A DNA stretch of 64,000 nucleotides from NCBI GenBank assembly GCA_018222585.1, contig JAAFAB010000005.1, positions 213,406-277,405 of the forward strand, written 5' to 3'. Positions 43,551-51,541 of the stretch are shown here, one piece after another; position 1 is the first letter of the stretch; every line of letters begins with the position of its first letter. This DNA comes from Paracoccaceae bacterium. GTDB taxonomy: Bacteria; Pseudomonadota; Alphaproteobacteria; Rhodobacterales; Rhodobacteraceae. A program made the position numbers and the translations under genes. The notes beneath the pieces were generated by a model, which searched no databases, was not told where the DNA came from, and saw nothing but the letters and a program-made list of their open reading frames with translations.

Positions 43551-45095
43551 ATGACACGGCCCCCTGCCCGCCCTGCGCCGCGGCTCTCGGACCGCTTCGC
43601 GCTTTCTTACGGCCAGAAGCTCTTTCTGCTGGCCACCCTGCCGCTCATCCTGGCGGTGGCGGCGATTTCGCTGCTGGTGGCGGCGCAGTCGCGCGCCCTG
43701 GCCGAACGCGAGATCGCGGCGCTGGAGCGCCAGATGATCGCCGCCAAGAAGGCCGAACTGCGCAACTACGTCGACCAGGCCCGCAACGGGCTGAACCGGA
43801 TCTACGGCATGGCCGGCCCCGAGGACGCGCTGGCCCAGGAGCATGTGAAACAGATCCTCTCGGCGATGATCTACGGCGACGAGGGGTTCTTCTTCGTCTA
43901 TGACTACGACGGCACCAACCTCGTTTCACCGCGCCAGACCGGGATGATCGGGCAGAACTGGCTCGAACTGACCGACGGCAACGGCGTGCCGGTGGTGCGC
44001 GACTTCATCGACACCGCGCGCGAAGGGACGGGCTATGTCACCCATCTCTGGCCCAAGCCCTCGACCGGGGAAGAGGCGCTGATGGTCAGCTACGTGACCG
44101 CGCTGCATTCGTGGAAATGGGCCATGGGCACCGGGGTTTTCATCGACGACGTACTGGCCACCACCGCAGCGGCGCGGGCCGATGTCGAGGCGCGGGTGCA
44201 ACGCACCTTCCTGCATATCGGCGGCATCACCGCCGGGGCCCTGGTGCTGGTCTTCGCCTCGGGCCTGCTGATCAACATCCGCGAGCGGCGCCTGGCCGAT
44301 GCCAAGCTGAAGGCGCTGACCCAGCGGGTTTTCGACGCCCAGGAAGAAGAACGTGGCCGCGTCGCCCGCGAGCTGCACGACGGCATCTCGCAACTGCTCG
44401 TCGCGGTGCGGTATGCGCTGGACAGCGCGCGGCGGCGGCTCGATGCCGGCGACGCGCGCGCCGGCGAGACCCTGGACCGCGGCATGTCCTCGCTGTCGGA
44501 GGCGATCCAGGAGGTGCGCCGCATCTCCCGCGACCTGCGCCCCGGCGTGCTGGACGACCTCGGCCTCGGCCCGGCGCTGAAGTCTCTTGTCGAGGATTTC
44601 GGCGCCCGTACCGGTGTCGCGGTCGAATTCTCCACCGTGGTCTTCCGCAACCGGCTGCATGATGATGCCAAGATCGCCCTCTACCGCATCGCCCAGGAGG
44701 CGCTGACCAATATCGAGCGCCACGCCGGCGCCTCCCACGTGGCGATGGACCTGCGTGGGCACCGGTCCGGCGCCACGCTGAAGATCTCGGACGATGGCTG
44801 CGGCCTGCCCCCCGCCGCCGACCACGCCAAGGGCATGGGGCTGCGCAACATGCAGGAGAGGGTCGAGCAGATGGGTGGCACCCTGCGCATCTTCACCACC
44901 CGCAGCGGCACCGGGACAGGCACGCTGATCGAGGTCACCGTGCCGCCCTCCAAGGTGATCGACGCCAACTCCGACGATCTCGACGCCCAGGACAAGGCTC
45001 AGGACAGGAGGCCCCTCAGGACACCGCTGGCAACACCGCCCGGCGCTGCCGCACGCGCCCTGCCGCCACGCTCACCGGGAAAGGACAGCTCATGA
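43551..45095 (+). CDS. Cache-type sensor histidine kinase (HisKA_3)
   Basis: The 514-residue kinase has a cytoplasmic N-terminus, a first membrane segment (23-45), a periplasmic sCache_2-like domain (about 60-215, containing GDEGFFFVYDYDGTNLVSP and WKWAMGTGVFIDDV), a second segment (222-242) and a NarL-type transmitter. The phosphoacceptor is H276 in RVARELHDGISQLL, with a HATPase domain having an N-box (ALTNIERHA), DDGCGLPP and GMGLRNMQERV. It is divergent from the TRAP operon and overlaps its regulator by four bases. Cache domains of this type bind small carboxylates, fitting a role as sensor for the transporter's substrate. Confidence 0.9.
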   Translation: MTRPPARPAPRLSDRFALSYGQKLFLLATLPLILAVAAISLLVAAQSRALAEREIAALERQMIAAKKAELRNYVDQARNGLNRIYGMAGPEDALAQEHVKQILSAMIYGDEGFFFVYDYDGTNLVSPRQTGMIGQNWLELTDGNGVPVVRDFIDTAREGTGYVTHLWPKPSTGEEALMVSYVTALHSWKWAMGTGVFIDDVLATTAAARADVEARVQRTFLHIGGITAGALVLVFASGLLINIRERRLADAKLKALTQRVFDAQEEERGRVARELHDGISQLLVAVRYALDSARRRLDAGDARAGETLDRGMSSLSEAIQEVRRISRDLRPGVLDDLGLGPALKSLVEDFGARTGVAVEFSTVVFRNRLHDDAKIALYRIAQEALTNIERHAGASHVAMDLRGHRSGATLKISDDGCGLPPAADHAKGMGLRNMQERVEQMGGTLRIFTTRSGTGTGTLIEVTVPPSKVIDANSDDLDAQDKAQDRRPLRTPLATPPGAAARALPPRSPGKDSS

Positions 45096-45748
45096 CCGCG
45101 CCACAACCGCAGGCCACCCCGATCCGGGTCGCCATCGTCGACGATCACGCCATGGTCGCCGAGGGCATCGAGGCCATCCTCGACAGTTTTCCCGACATCC
45201 AGGTCGTCGGCACCTACAGCACCGGGCGCGGCATCATCGATGCCGTCGAAGAGATCCGCCCCGACGTGATCCTGCTGGATCTCAACATGCCCGAGATGGG
45301 CGGCCTCACCGCCTGCGAGATCCTGCTGGAGGAACACCCCTGGCTGAAGATCCTCATCCTGTCGATGCATGACAGTCCGGAATACATCTCGACCGCGCTG
45401 GATCACGGCGCGCGCGGCTACGTGCTGAAGGATGTGCCGACGGATGAGATCAAGCGCGCCATCGACGCCGTCATGGCCGGCGAACGCTATCTCTGCACCG
45501 GAGCCCAGGGCTCTCTCGCGCCGCCGCGCGGGGCCGGGCACCTGACCAACCGCGAGCAGACCATCCTGCTGCAGCTGGCGCAGGGCAAGTCGAACAAGGA
45601 AGTCGCCATCGCACTGGATATCTCGGTGCGCACGGTCGAGACGCACCGCAAGAACATCAAGAAGAAGCTCGGGATCTCCTCCACCGCCGGCCTCACCCGC
45701 TACGCGCTGGAGCACGGCGTGCTGCGCGACGCGACGCGGAAATTCTGA
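45092..45748 (+). CDS. LuxR/NarL-family response regulator
   Basis: The 218-residue regulator has a receiver domain with acidic pair D17-D18, the phosphoacceptor D63 (ILLDLNMPEMGG), the conserved T/S region (LILSMHD) and Lys (GYVLKDV). The C-terminal LuxR-type HTH reads LTNREQTILLQLAQGKSNKEVAIALDISVRTVETHRKNIKKKLGI. It starts at ATG 45092 with a four-base overlap on the kinase. The TRAP operon is a likely target. Confidence 0.93.
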   Translation: MTAPQPQATPIRVAIVDDHAMVAEGIEAILDSFPDIQVVGTYSTGRGIIDAVEEIRPDVILLDLNMPEMGGLTACEILLEEHPWLKILILSMHDSPEYISTALDHGARGYVLKDVPTDEIKRAIDAVMAGERYLCTGAQGSLAPPRGAGHLTNREQTILLQLAQGKSNKEVAIALDISVRTVETHRKNIKKKLGISSTAGLTRYALEHGVLRDATRKF

Positions 45749-45829
45749 GACACTCCGGCGAGGGCCGGCAACCTTTTGGAAAGCCCCGTCCCCTATCGAG
45801 GGCAGAGGTGATTTCCAGGAGGCCGCCCC

Positions 45830-46747
45830 ATGCCCCGTTCCCCTGTCGCGCTCGCCTGCGCGCTGTCCGCCCTCGTGCTGCTGCCGATCGGCCCCGCCGC
45901 CTCGCGGGCAGAGGACGCCCATGCCGCCGCGCCCGCCCCGGCCGGGTCGGGACATGGGGATGCGGGTCATGGAGATACCGGTGCGGATACTGGTCACGGC
46001 ACCATGCCCCCGGCGCCCGAGGGCGGGCTGTGCACCGGCTTCGGCCCGCAGACCCCGCGCGACATCGCCCTGCACGCGGGGCAGAACCGGGTGACCTTCC
46101 CCCTCGCCCCGCCGCCCGAGGCGATGAACCTCTGCAATATCCACACCCATACCAATGCCGAGCACAAGGGCCCGGGCTTCTCCGTCCTCTCCACCGATCC
46201 CGCTGCGGGCGGCTACACCTGCGCCGGCGCCGACCGGCTCACCGCCGCCGAACGCGCCGACCCGGCCTTCGGACACGGCCCCTTCGGCCATGTGAAACCT
46301 GGCGACACGATAGAGGTGCACTGGGTCTTCTCCTCCTGTGACGTGCAGCCCGGCCCGGGCCTCGGCGCCTGCCTGTCCGAAGCGTGCAGCAATCCCACGT
46401 TGCGGGTGGAAAGCCAGGTCTTCCTGGTGGTCAACGATCCCTTCGCACTGGACTTCGCCACCTTCGCCCATGCCGGCACCATGCTGAACGGCCGTCCCCA
46501 GCCCCGCGCCCTGCCCTACAACACAGGCGCCCCGGTGGTTTTCCGCGGCTCCACCACCGGCCCGTCCTACAGTGAACAGGCCTGCTCCCCCCTCCAGGTC
46601 ACCTGGTCGGTGCGGCCCAATTGCGCCCGGCTCGACATCTCTTCCCTCTATCGCTGGGCCCACAACGGCAATGTCTTCGAGGAAGAGCATTCGCACGGGG
46701 TCCGCGCCCTGGTGACCGCCCCCGAGCTCCTCGCCCCGATCCACTGA
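45830..46747 (+). CDS. Secreted delta-class carbonic anhydrase-like protein
   Basis: The 305-residue protein has a signal peptide (about 1-27, cleavage near SRAED), a His/Gly/Asp-rich linker (GHGDAGHGDTGADTGHGT) and a catalytic-type domain. Conserved parts are MNLCNIHTHTNAEHKGPGFS, IEVHWVFSSCDVQPGPGLGACLSEACSNPTLRVE and SLYRWAHNGNVFEEEHSHGVR. I recall the first stretch from delta-class carbonic anhydrases, first known in diatoms, which use three zinc histidines. Six or more Cys may form disulfides, fitting secretion. AGGAGG precedes ATG 45830. Role: interconverting CO2 and bicarbonate at the cell surface; activity is not established. Confidence 0.72.
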   Translation: MPRSPVALACALSALVLLPIGPAASRAEDAHAAAPAPAGSGHGDAGHGDTGADTGHGTMPPAPEGGLCTGFGPQTPRDIALHAGQNRVTFPLAPPPEAMNLCNIHTHTNAEHKGPGFSVLSTDPAAGGYTCAGADRLTAAERADPAFGHGPFGHVKPGDTIEVHWVFSSCDVQPGPGLGACLSEACSNPTLRVESQVFLVVNDPFALDFATFAHAGTMLNGRPQPRALPYNTGAPVVFRGSTTGPSYSEQACSPLQVTWSVRPNCARLDISSLYRWAHNGNVFEEEHSHGVRALVTAPELLAPIH

Positions 46748-46882
46748 GCCGTCCGACGCCGGCAGGGCAAGATCGCGGGAGACAAGGTTGGGGCAGGAAA
46801 AATCGGGGCAGGCCAAGGCAGGATCTGAGGAGGCAGGCCCCGGGCAGGAAAAGCCAGGGCAGGATACCCCCGCCGGGCGCAT

Positions 46883-46920
46883 CGCGATCCACACCGGCCC
46901 CTGCGCCGGTGTGGATCGCG
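46883..46920. other. Perfect 15-bp stem-loop in the interval before ilvI
   Basis: CGCGATCCACACCGG (46883-46897) pairs with CCGGTGTGGATCGCG (46906-46920) across eight bases. It stands alone in the gap between the carbonic anhydrase gene and the ilv promoter (46748-47131), which otherwise has only GGCAGG-type degenerate direct repeats (46761-46865). It may terminate transcription of the upstream gene; no T-run. Confidence 0.5.
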
Positions 46921-47131
46921 CCCCTCGGCGCCCTCATCTGCCTCGCCAGACTCACCTGGGCAAGCTCGCCGTCCCGCGCCCCTGTCCCCAGGTCAGCCAA
47001 ACTCCTGTAAACCTTGGTTCTGCGGTCCTTCACCTCGGCTCCACAAGCCAAGGCGCAAAGATTCCCGCCATTCAGCGCAACTTTCGGAAAGGAAATTTAC
47101 CGCCCGCGAAACTTTTCTCCCGGATTAACGG

Positions 47132-47160
47132 TTGACCTTCCGGAAAACCCCTCGTATGCC
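47132..47160 (+). promoter_or_regulatory. Probable sigma-70 promoter of the ilv operon
   Basis: TTGACC (47132-47137) and TATGCC (47155-47160) are separated by exactly 17 bases, about 30 bases ahead of the leader peptide. Transcription would start near 47167, giving a leader that contains the peptide and the attenuator. Confidence 0.6.
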
Positions 47161-47190
47161 TCCCTGTACGAACGAAGGAGCCCTTGGGAC

Positions 47191-47238
47191 ATGAACGCCC
47201 TGGTAATTATCGTAGGAGCTTGGCGCATGGGCCGGTGA
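47191..47238 (+). CDS. ilv operon leader peptide
   Basis: The 15-residue peptide MNALVIIVGAWRMGR contains five consecutive regulatory codons for Leu, Val, Ile, Ile and Val. GAAGGAG lies ten bases before ATG 47191. Its stop is followed by the attenuator structures and then the ilvI gene. Scarcity of branched-chain aminoacyl-tRNAs should stall ribosomes at these codons and free the antiterminator. Confidence 0.88.
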   Translation: MNALVIIVGAWRMGR

Positions 47239-47296
47239 GAACCGGACACCCGTTCAGGACCCCATGCGCCCCCGGATCATCCCCCGGGGGTTTTTT
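47222..47296 (+). promoter_or_regulatory. ilv transcription attenuator (antiterminator and terminator)
   Basis: Antiterminator: GGCGCATGGG (47222-47231, within the peptide's Trp-Arg-Met-Gly codons) pairs perfectly with CCCATGCGCC (47261-47270). Between them CCGGT-gaga-ACCGG (47232-47245) makes a small GNRA hairpin. Terminator: CCCCCGG (47269-47275) pairs with CCGGGGG (47284-47290), followed by TTTTTT (47291-47296). The two structures share 47269-47270 and exclude each other. A ribosome stalled on the Val/Ile codons leaves 47222-47231 free; one at the stop covers it. Confidence 0.85.
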
Positions 47297-47360
47297 ATTG
47301 CCCGCGCATCCGCGCGGGGTCGAGGAGAGCCGCAGCAGCGGCGACAGACGGAGAAGCAAG

Positions 47361-49115
47361 ATGGCACGTCAGATGAGCGGTGCGAAAATGGTGGTTCAGG
47401 CCCTGAAGGATCAGGGTGTGGACACGGTATTCGGCTATCCCGGCGGTGCCGTCCTGCCGATTTATGACGAGATCTTCCAGCAGAACGATATCCGCCACGT
47501 GCTGGTGCGCCACGAACAGGGCGCGATCCACGCCGCCGAGGGCTATGCCCGCTCCACCGGCAAGCCCGGCGTGGCGCTTGTCACCTCCGGCCCCGGCGCG
47601 ACCAACGCGGTCACCGGCCTCACCGACGCGCTGCTCGACTCGATCCCGATCATCGTGCTCTCGGGCCAGGTCCCGACCTTCATGATCGGCACCGACGGCT
47701 TCCAGGAGGCCGACACCGTCGGCATCACCCGCCCCTGCACCAAGCACAACTGGCTGGTCCAGGATACCGACGACCTGCCGCGCCTGCTGCACTCGGCCTT
47801 CCATGTCGCCACCACGGGCCGCCCCGGCCCGGTGCTGGTCGACATCCCCAAGGACGTGCAGTTCGCCACCGGCACCTATCAGCCCAAGCCCAAGTCCAGC
47901 GATTTCCGCTACCAGCCGCCGCTCAAGGCCAACCCCGAGGACCTGACCGAGCTGGTCGCGGCGCTTGAAACCGCCAAGCGCCCGGTGTTCTACACCGGCG
48001 GCGGCGTGATCAACTCGGGCCCCGCCGCCAGCCAGCTGCTGCGCGAACTGGTCGAGGCCACTGGCACGCCGATCACCTCGACCCTGATGGGACTGGGCGC
48101 CTACCCGGCCTCGGGTGACAAGTGGCTGGGGATGCTCGGGATGCATGGCCTCTACGAGGCCAACATGGCGATGCACGACTGCGACCTGATGATCTGCATC
48201 GGCGCCCGCTTCGATGACCGCATCACCGGGCGCACCGATGCCTTCTCGCCGAACTCGCTGAAGGCCCATATCGACATCGACCCCAGCTCGATCAACAAGG
48301 TGATCCACGTCGACTTTCCCATCGTCGGCGATGTCGCCCATGTGCTCGAGGACATGCTGCGCATCTGGAAGGCGCGGGGCCGCCAGATGAACCGCGAGGG
48401 GCTGGCGAAATGGTGGAAGAAGATCGAGGGCTGGCGCGAGGTGAAATGCCTCACCTACAAGAACTCGGACAAGATCATCAAGCCGCAGTACGCGCTGGAA
48501 CGTCTCGAGGCCCTGACCAAGGGTCGGGATCGCTACATCACCACCGAGGTCGGCCAGCACCAGATGTGGGCGGCGCAGTTCCTCCGCTTCGAGGATCCGA
48601 ACCGCTGGATGACCTCGGGCGGGCTCGGCACCATGGGGTACGGCTTCCCCGCCTCGATCGGCGTCCAGATGGCCCACCCCGAGAGCCTGGTGATCAACGT
48701 CGCCGGCGAGGCCTCCTGGCTGATGAACATGCAGGAGATGGGCACCGCGGTGCAGTACCGCCTGCCGGTCAAGCAGTTCATCCTCAACAACGAGCGCCTC
48801 GGCATGGTGCGCCAGTGGCAGGAACTGCTGCACGGCGAGCGCTATTCCTCCAGCTGGTCCGAGGCGCTGCCCGATTTCGTCAAGCTCGCCGAGGCGTTCG
48901 GCGCCAAGGGCATCCAGTGCTCGGACCCCGCCGACCTGGACGACGCGATCATGGAGATGCTGGACTACGACGGCCCGGTGATCTTCGACTGCCTGGTCGA
49001 GAAGCACGAGAACTGCTTCCCGATGATCCCGAGCGGCAAGGCCCACAACGAGATGCTGCTCGGCGACGCCTCGACCAAGGGCGCCATCGAGGTCGGCGGC
49101 GCGGTGCTGGTGTAA
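47361..49115 (+). CDS. ilvI: Acetolactate synthase large (catalytic) subunit
   Basis: The 584-residue ThDP enzyme makes acetolactate and acetohydroxybutyrate, the first step of valine, leucine and isoleucine synthesis. Motifs: GVDTVFGYPGGAVLPIYD, the catalytic Glu in HEQGAIHAAEGYARSTGK, VTSGPGATNAVTGLTDALLDSIPIIVLSGQV, and the ThDP-Mg region INVAGEASWLMNMQEMGT, where the usual GDG is GEA. The last feature appears in alphaproteobacterial enzymes. ATG 47361 follows GAGAAGCAAG. Attenuation controls it. The regulatory subunit gene is 199 bases downstream. Confidence 0.96.
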   Translation: MARQMSGAKMVVQALKDQGVDTVFGYPGGAVLPIYDEIFQQNDIRHVLVRHEQGAIHAAEGYARSTGKPGVALVTSGPGATNAVTGLTDALLDSIPIIVLSGQVPTFMIGTDGFQEADTVGITRPCTKHNWLVQDTDDLPRLLHSAFHVATTGRPGPVLVDIPKDVQFATGTYQPKPKSSDFRYQPPLKANPEDLTELVAALETAKRPVFYTGGGVINSGPAASQLLRELVEATGTPITSTLMGLGAYPASGDKWLGMLGMHGLYEANMAMHDCDLMICIGARFDDRITGRTDAFSPNSLKAHIDIDPSSINKVIHVDFPIVGDVAHVLEDMLRIWKARGRQMNREGLAKWWKKIEGWREVKCLTYKNSDKIIKPQYALERLEALTKGRDRYITTEVGQHQMWAAQFLRFEDPNRWMTSGGLGTMGYGFPASIGVQMAHPESLVINVAGEASWLMNMQEMGTAVQYRLPVKQFILNNERLGMVRQWQELLHGERYSSSWSEALPDFVKLAEAFGAKGIQCSDPADLDDAIMEMLDYDGPVIFDCLVEKHENCFPMIPSGKAHNEMLLGDASTKGAIEVGGAVLV

Positions 49116-49133
49116 GGCCGGGGCGCAGCCGGG

Positions 49134-49205
49134 GGTGGGATGGCTTCCACCCTACGCCATGCGCGTCCGTCCGCCCCTTCCGCGCAGGGTGGGAGCCATC
49201 CCACC
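49134..49205. repeat. Inverted pair of dispersed repeats between ilvI and ilvN
   Basis: GGTGGGATGGCTTCCACCC (49134 onward to 49157) and its inverse ending GGAGCCATCCCACC (49182-49205) agree at 22 of 24 positions and could form one large hairpin of about 72 bases. Related units lie at 38603-38626 and 59696-59724. It sits inside an operon where the two subunits are normally made together. Confidence 0.75.
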
Positions 49206-49314
49206 GTCCGCCCCCAAGGCCCGCACCCTCGGGCAGAGTCACAGCGCAGGCGGGGTCGCCCCGCCTTCCCCGGAAGACCCTCGGGCGACACGATCGCCGC
49301 AAGGAGGAAACGAG

Positions 49315-49881
49315 ATGAACGCACTGAAGATCAAGAAGGGCGCGACCAGCCACTCCGCCTACAACCTCCGCTCGACCTTCTCGGATGTGGTCGAGCAGCA
49401 CACCCTGGCGGTGCTTGTCGACAACGAAGCCGGGGTCCTGGCGCGGGTCATCGGCCTGTTCTCAGGCCGCGGCTACAACATCGAGAGCCTGACCGTGGCC
49501 GAGGTGGATCACACCGGCAAGCGGAGCCGCATCACCATCGTCACCCGCGGCACGCCGCAGGTCATCGAACAGATCAAGGCCCAGCTCGGCCGCATCATCC
49601 CGGTGCACCAGGTCAATGACCTGACCGTGGAGGGCCCCTCGGTCGAGCGCGAACTGGCGCTGATCAAGGTCGAGGGCAGCGGCGACAAGCGGGTCGAGGC
49701 TCTGCGCCTGGCGGATATCTTCCGCGCCAAGGTGGTGGATTCCACCCATACCAGCTTTGTCTTCGAGCTGACCGGCGCGCCCGACAAGATCGACGCCTTC
49801 GCCGAGCTGATGCGCCCCCTGGGGCTGGTCGAACTGGCGCGAACCGGCGTCGCGGCCCTGTCCCGCGGCGGCGAGGCATAA
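49315..49881 (+). CDS. ilvN: Acetolactate synthase small (regulatory) subunit
   Basis: The 188-residue subunit activates the catalytic subunit and confers valine feedback inhibition. The N-terminal ACT domain is HTLAVLVDNEAGVLARVIGLFSGRGYNIESLTVAEVDHTGKRSRITIVT; the C-terminal domain ends LVELARTGVAALSRGGEA. AAGGAGG precedes ATG 49315. It starts 199 bases after ilvI, with the repeat pair in between, and is followed by a strong terminator. Confidence 0.96.
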   Translation: MNALKIKKGATSHSAYNLRSTFSDVVEQHTLAVLVDNEAGVLARVIGLFSGRGYNIESLTVAEVDHTGKRSRITIVTRGTPQVIEQIKAQLGRIIPVHQVNDLTVEGPSVERELALIKVEGSGDKRVEALRLADIFRAKVVDSTHTSFVFELTGAPDKIDAFAELMRPLGLVELARTGVAALSRGGEA

Positions 49882-49916
49882 GGCCCCGCCCCCCCCTCCC
49901 GACATCCCTGAAACGA

Positions 49917-49945
49917 GAAACCGCGCGGTCCTGCCGCGCGGTTTC
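49917..49945 (+). terminator. Terminator after ilvN
   Basis: GAAACCGCGCGG-tcctg-CCGCGCGGTTTC, a perfect 12-bp stem with a five-base loop, then CCCTTTCC. It ends the ilv operon. Confidence 0.75.
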
Positions 49946-50014
49946 CCCTTTCCCGGTCCGAAGTTTCCGAGGGCCTTCGCCGGACCGGGTCGGAAGACCC
50001 GGATCAGGGGCCCG

Positions 50015-50395
50015 TCAGGAAAACTTCACCGACTGACGCTTTCTGGCGCCACGCTCCTCCGCCGTCGGGAAAGGCACCACGATCGGACGCCCGCAGTCGC
50101 TGGGGGGCGTCGGGTGTGGCTTGCGCGCCGCAGTCGGGCGAAAATTGCCCGCCTCCTTCAATCGTCCCGCGAGGGAAGGATAGAGGTCTTCGGCGACCAC
50201 GCGCGGGTTCTCGACCAGCCGCATGTCGCCGCGTTCGCTCAGGTCGAACTGCAGCAGGTCACCGGGATCGAGCGTCAGCCCCTGATCCATGGTTCCATTT
50301 GTTTTCGAACGAAAAAAAGCAAGATCACCGTGATCTTCGCACCAGATAACAGCCGTTTTGTCGTCGGCTGCCCGCCACAGCACAATCCCGAACAT
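50015..50395 (-). CDS. Hypothetical protein, unknown function
   Basis: A 126-residue soluble protein: MFGIVLWRAADDKTAVIWCED, then FRSKTNGTMDQGLTLDPGDLLQFDLSERGDMRLVENPRVV, and a proline-rich C-terminal half ending KRQSVKFS. The first half looks like a small beta-barrel, similar in feel to cold-shock or OB-type domains (FxxSKTNG, GDLLQFD), but no motif is decisive. GGGGAAG precedes ATG 50395. It is divergent from the regulator at 50632 and convergent with ilvN. Confidence 0.6.
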   Translation of the reverse strand: MFGIVLWRAADDKTAVIWCEDHGDLAFFRSKTNGTMDQGLTLDPGDLLQFDLSERGDMRLVENPRVVAEDLYPSLAGRLKEAGNFRPTAARKPHPTPPSDCGRPIVVPFPTAEERGARKRQSVKFS

Positions 50396-50631
50396 TGGCT
50401 TCCCCGTGGTTAGTTTCCGCGTTTACCCTGCGGTCAGGATGAGAGAAATTCCCTGCCTTTTACATATCTCGAAACGTGTCGGCGTGTCTGTTTTTGTGTC
50501 GCATCCGTCCGAAAATGACGTTATACAGATACACGTATGACGTTCATGAGCGTCAGTTCCAAAAAAAGAAGTCCAAATCAGTGGAATAACAATGACAAGA
50601 TGCCTTGAAGTCGCGTCTGGGAGGGTAGCAA

Positions 50632-51453
50632 GTGGTTAGTCAAAGTCTCAGATCCGACCAGAATGAGCTGAAGCCGGTAGAGATCCGAAGCATATTTGGC
50701 GCGAATCTGCGCCAGCTCAGCAGCGCCTATCCCTCGATCGCCGGGCTCTGCCGCGAACTGGGAATCAATCGCACCCAGTACAACCGTTATCTCTCGGGTG
50801 AGAGCTTTCCCCGCCCGGATGTCCTGCACAGGATCTGCCAGTTCTTCGGAACCGACGCGCGCATCCTTCTGGAGCCGGTCGATCAGATCAGGCCCGGCAG
50901 CACCGACCTGCTGAACCATCCCGTCATCTCCGAATACCTCGGCAAGTCCGCCACCCTGGTGGATGAACAGATGTTCCCCTCGGGGTTCTACCGCTTCACC
51001 CGTGTCAGCTTCATCGACAACGACAAGGCCGTGATGGGGCTGGTCTATATCTCGCGTGCCGACGGTCTGACCTTCCTGCGCGGTTTCGAAGCGCGCGAGG
51101 CGATGCGCCAGCAGGGTCTGCCGGACGACCCCCAGACGCGCGAGTTCCGCGGCCTGATGCTGGCCCAGGAACAGGGTGTCGCGGCGCTGGTGGCCCGGCG
51201 TGGCTCGGTCACCTGCTCGTTCAACTTCCTGGCCCGGGTCGCCGCCTTCGACAACAACTTCTGGGAAGGCTACACCACCCGCACCATCCGCGAGGCCGTC
51301 TCGGGCCCGCGCGCGGCGCGCGTGGTCTATGAGCATCTCGGTCGCAATCCGAAGCAGGTCATGGCCTGCGCCCGCAAGGCCGGGCTGATCTCGGATGACC
51401 AGATCCCCCCGTTCCACCGGCGCCTGCTGCGCATCGGCGAGACCTTCCGCTGA
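50632..51453 (+). CDS. XRE-type HTH transcriptional regulator with unknown effector domain
   Basis: A 273-residue regulator. The N-terminal helix-turn-helix is FGANLRQLSSAYPSIAGLCRELGINRTQYNRYLSGESFPRPDVLHRICQFFGTDARILL, a Cro/CI-like fold (residues about 22-80). The remaining 190 residues are a single globular domain with GFYRFTRVSFIDNDKAVMGLVYISR and no known catalytic motif. The start is GTG 50632 with GGGAGG upstream. It is terminated by a classic hairpin at 51481-51508. Target genes are unknown; the divergent gene at 50015 is one candidate. Confidence 0.78.
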   Translation: MVSQSLRSDQNELKPVEIRSIFGANLRQLSSAYPSIAGLCRELGINRTQYNRYLSGESFPRPDVLHRICQFFGTDARILLEPVDQIRPGSTDLLNHPVISEYLGKSATLVDEQMFPSGFYRFTRVSFIDNDKAVMGLVYISRADGLTFLRGFEAREAMRQQGLPDDPQTREFRGLMLAQEQGVAALVARRGSVTCSFNFLARVAAFDNNFWEGYTTRTIREAVSGPRAARVVYEHLGRNPKQVMACARKAGLISDDQIPPFHRRLLRIGETFR

Positions 51454-51480
51454 TCCTGCAAGGCCATCGTGTCGACGACG

Positions 51481-51508
51481 AAAAGGGCGCCACCAGGGCG
51501 CCCTTTTT
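51481..51508 (+). terminator. Intrinsic terminator after XRE-type regulator
   Basis: AAAAGGGCGCC-accag-GGCGCCCTTTTT, an 11-bp stem with a T-run, a textbook intrinsic terminator 27 bases after the stop. The A-run on the left makes it bidirectional. Confidence 0.9.
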
Positions 51509-51541
51509 GATGAGTCGGGTACCGACCTTCAGCCCGTCCGT

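Noticed and set aside
46883..46920. Riboswitch or attenuator for ilv
   Set aside because: The stem-loop is upstream of the probable ilv promoter at 47132-47160, so it would not be in that leader; it more likely belongs to the preceding transcript.
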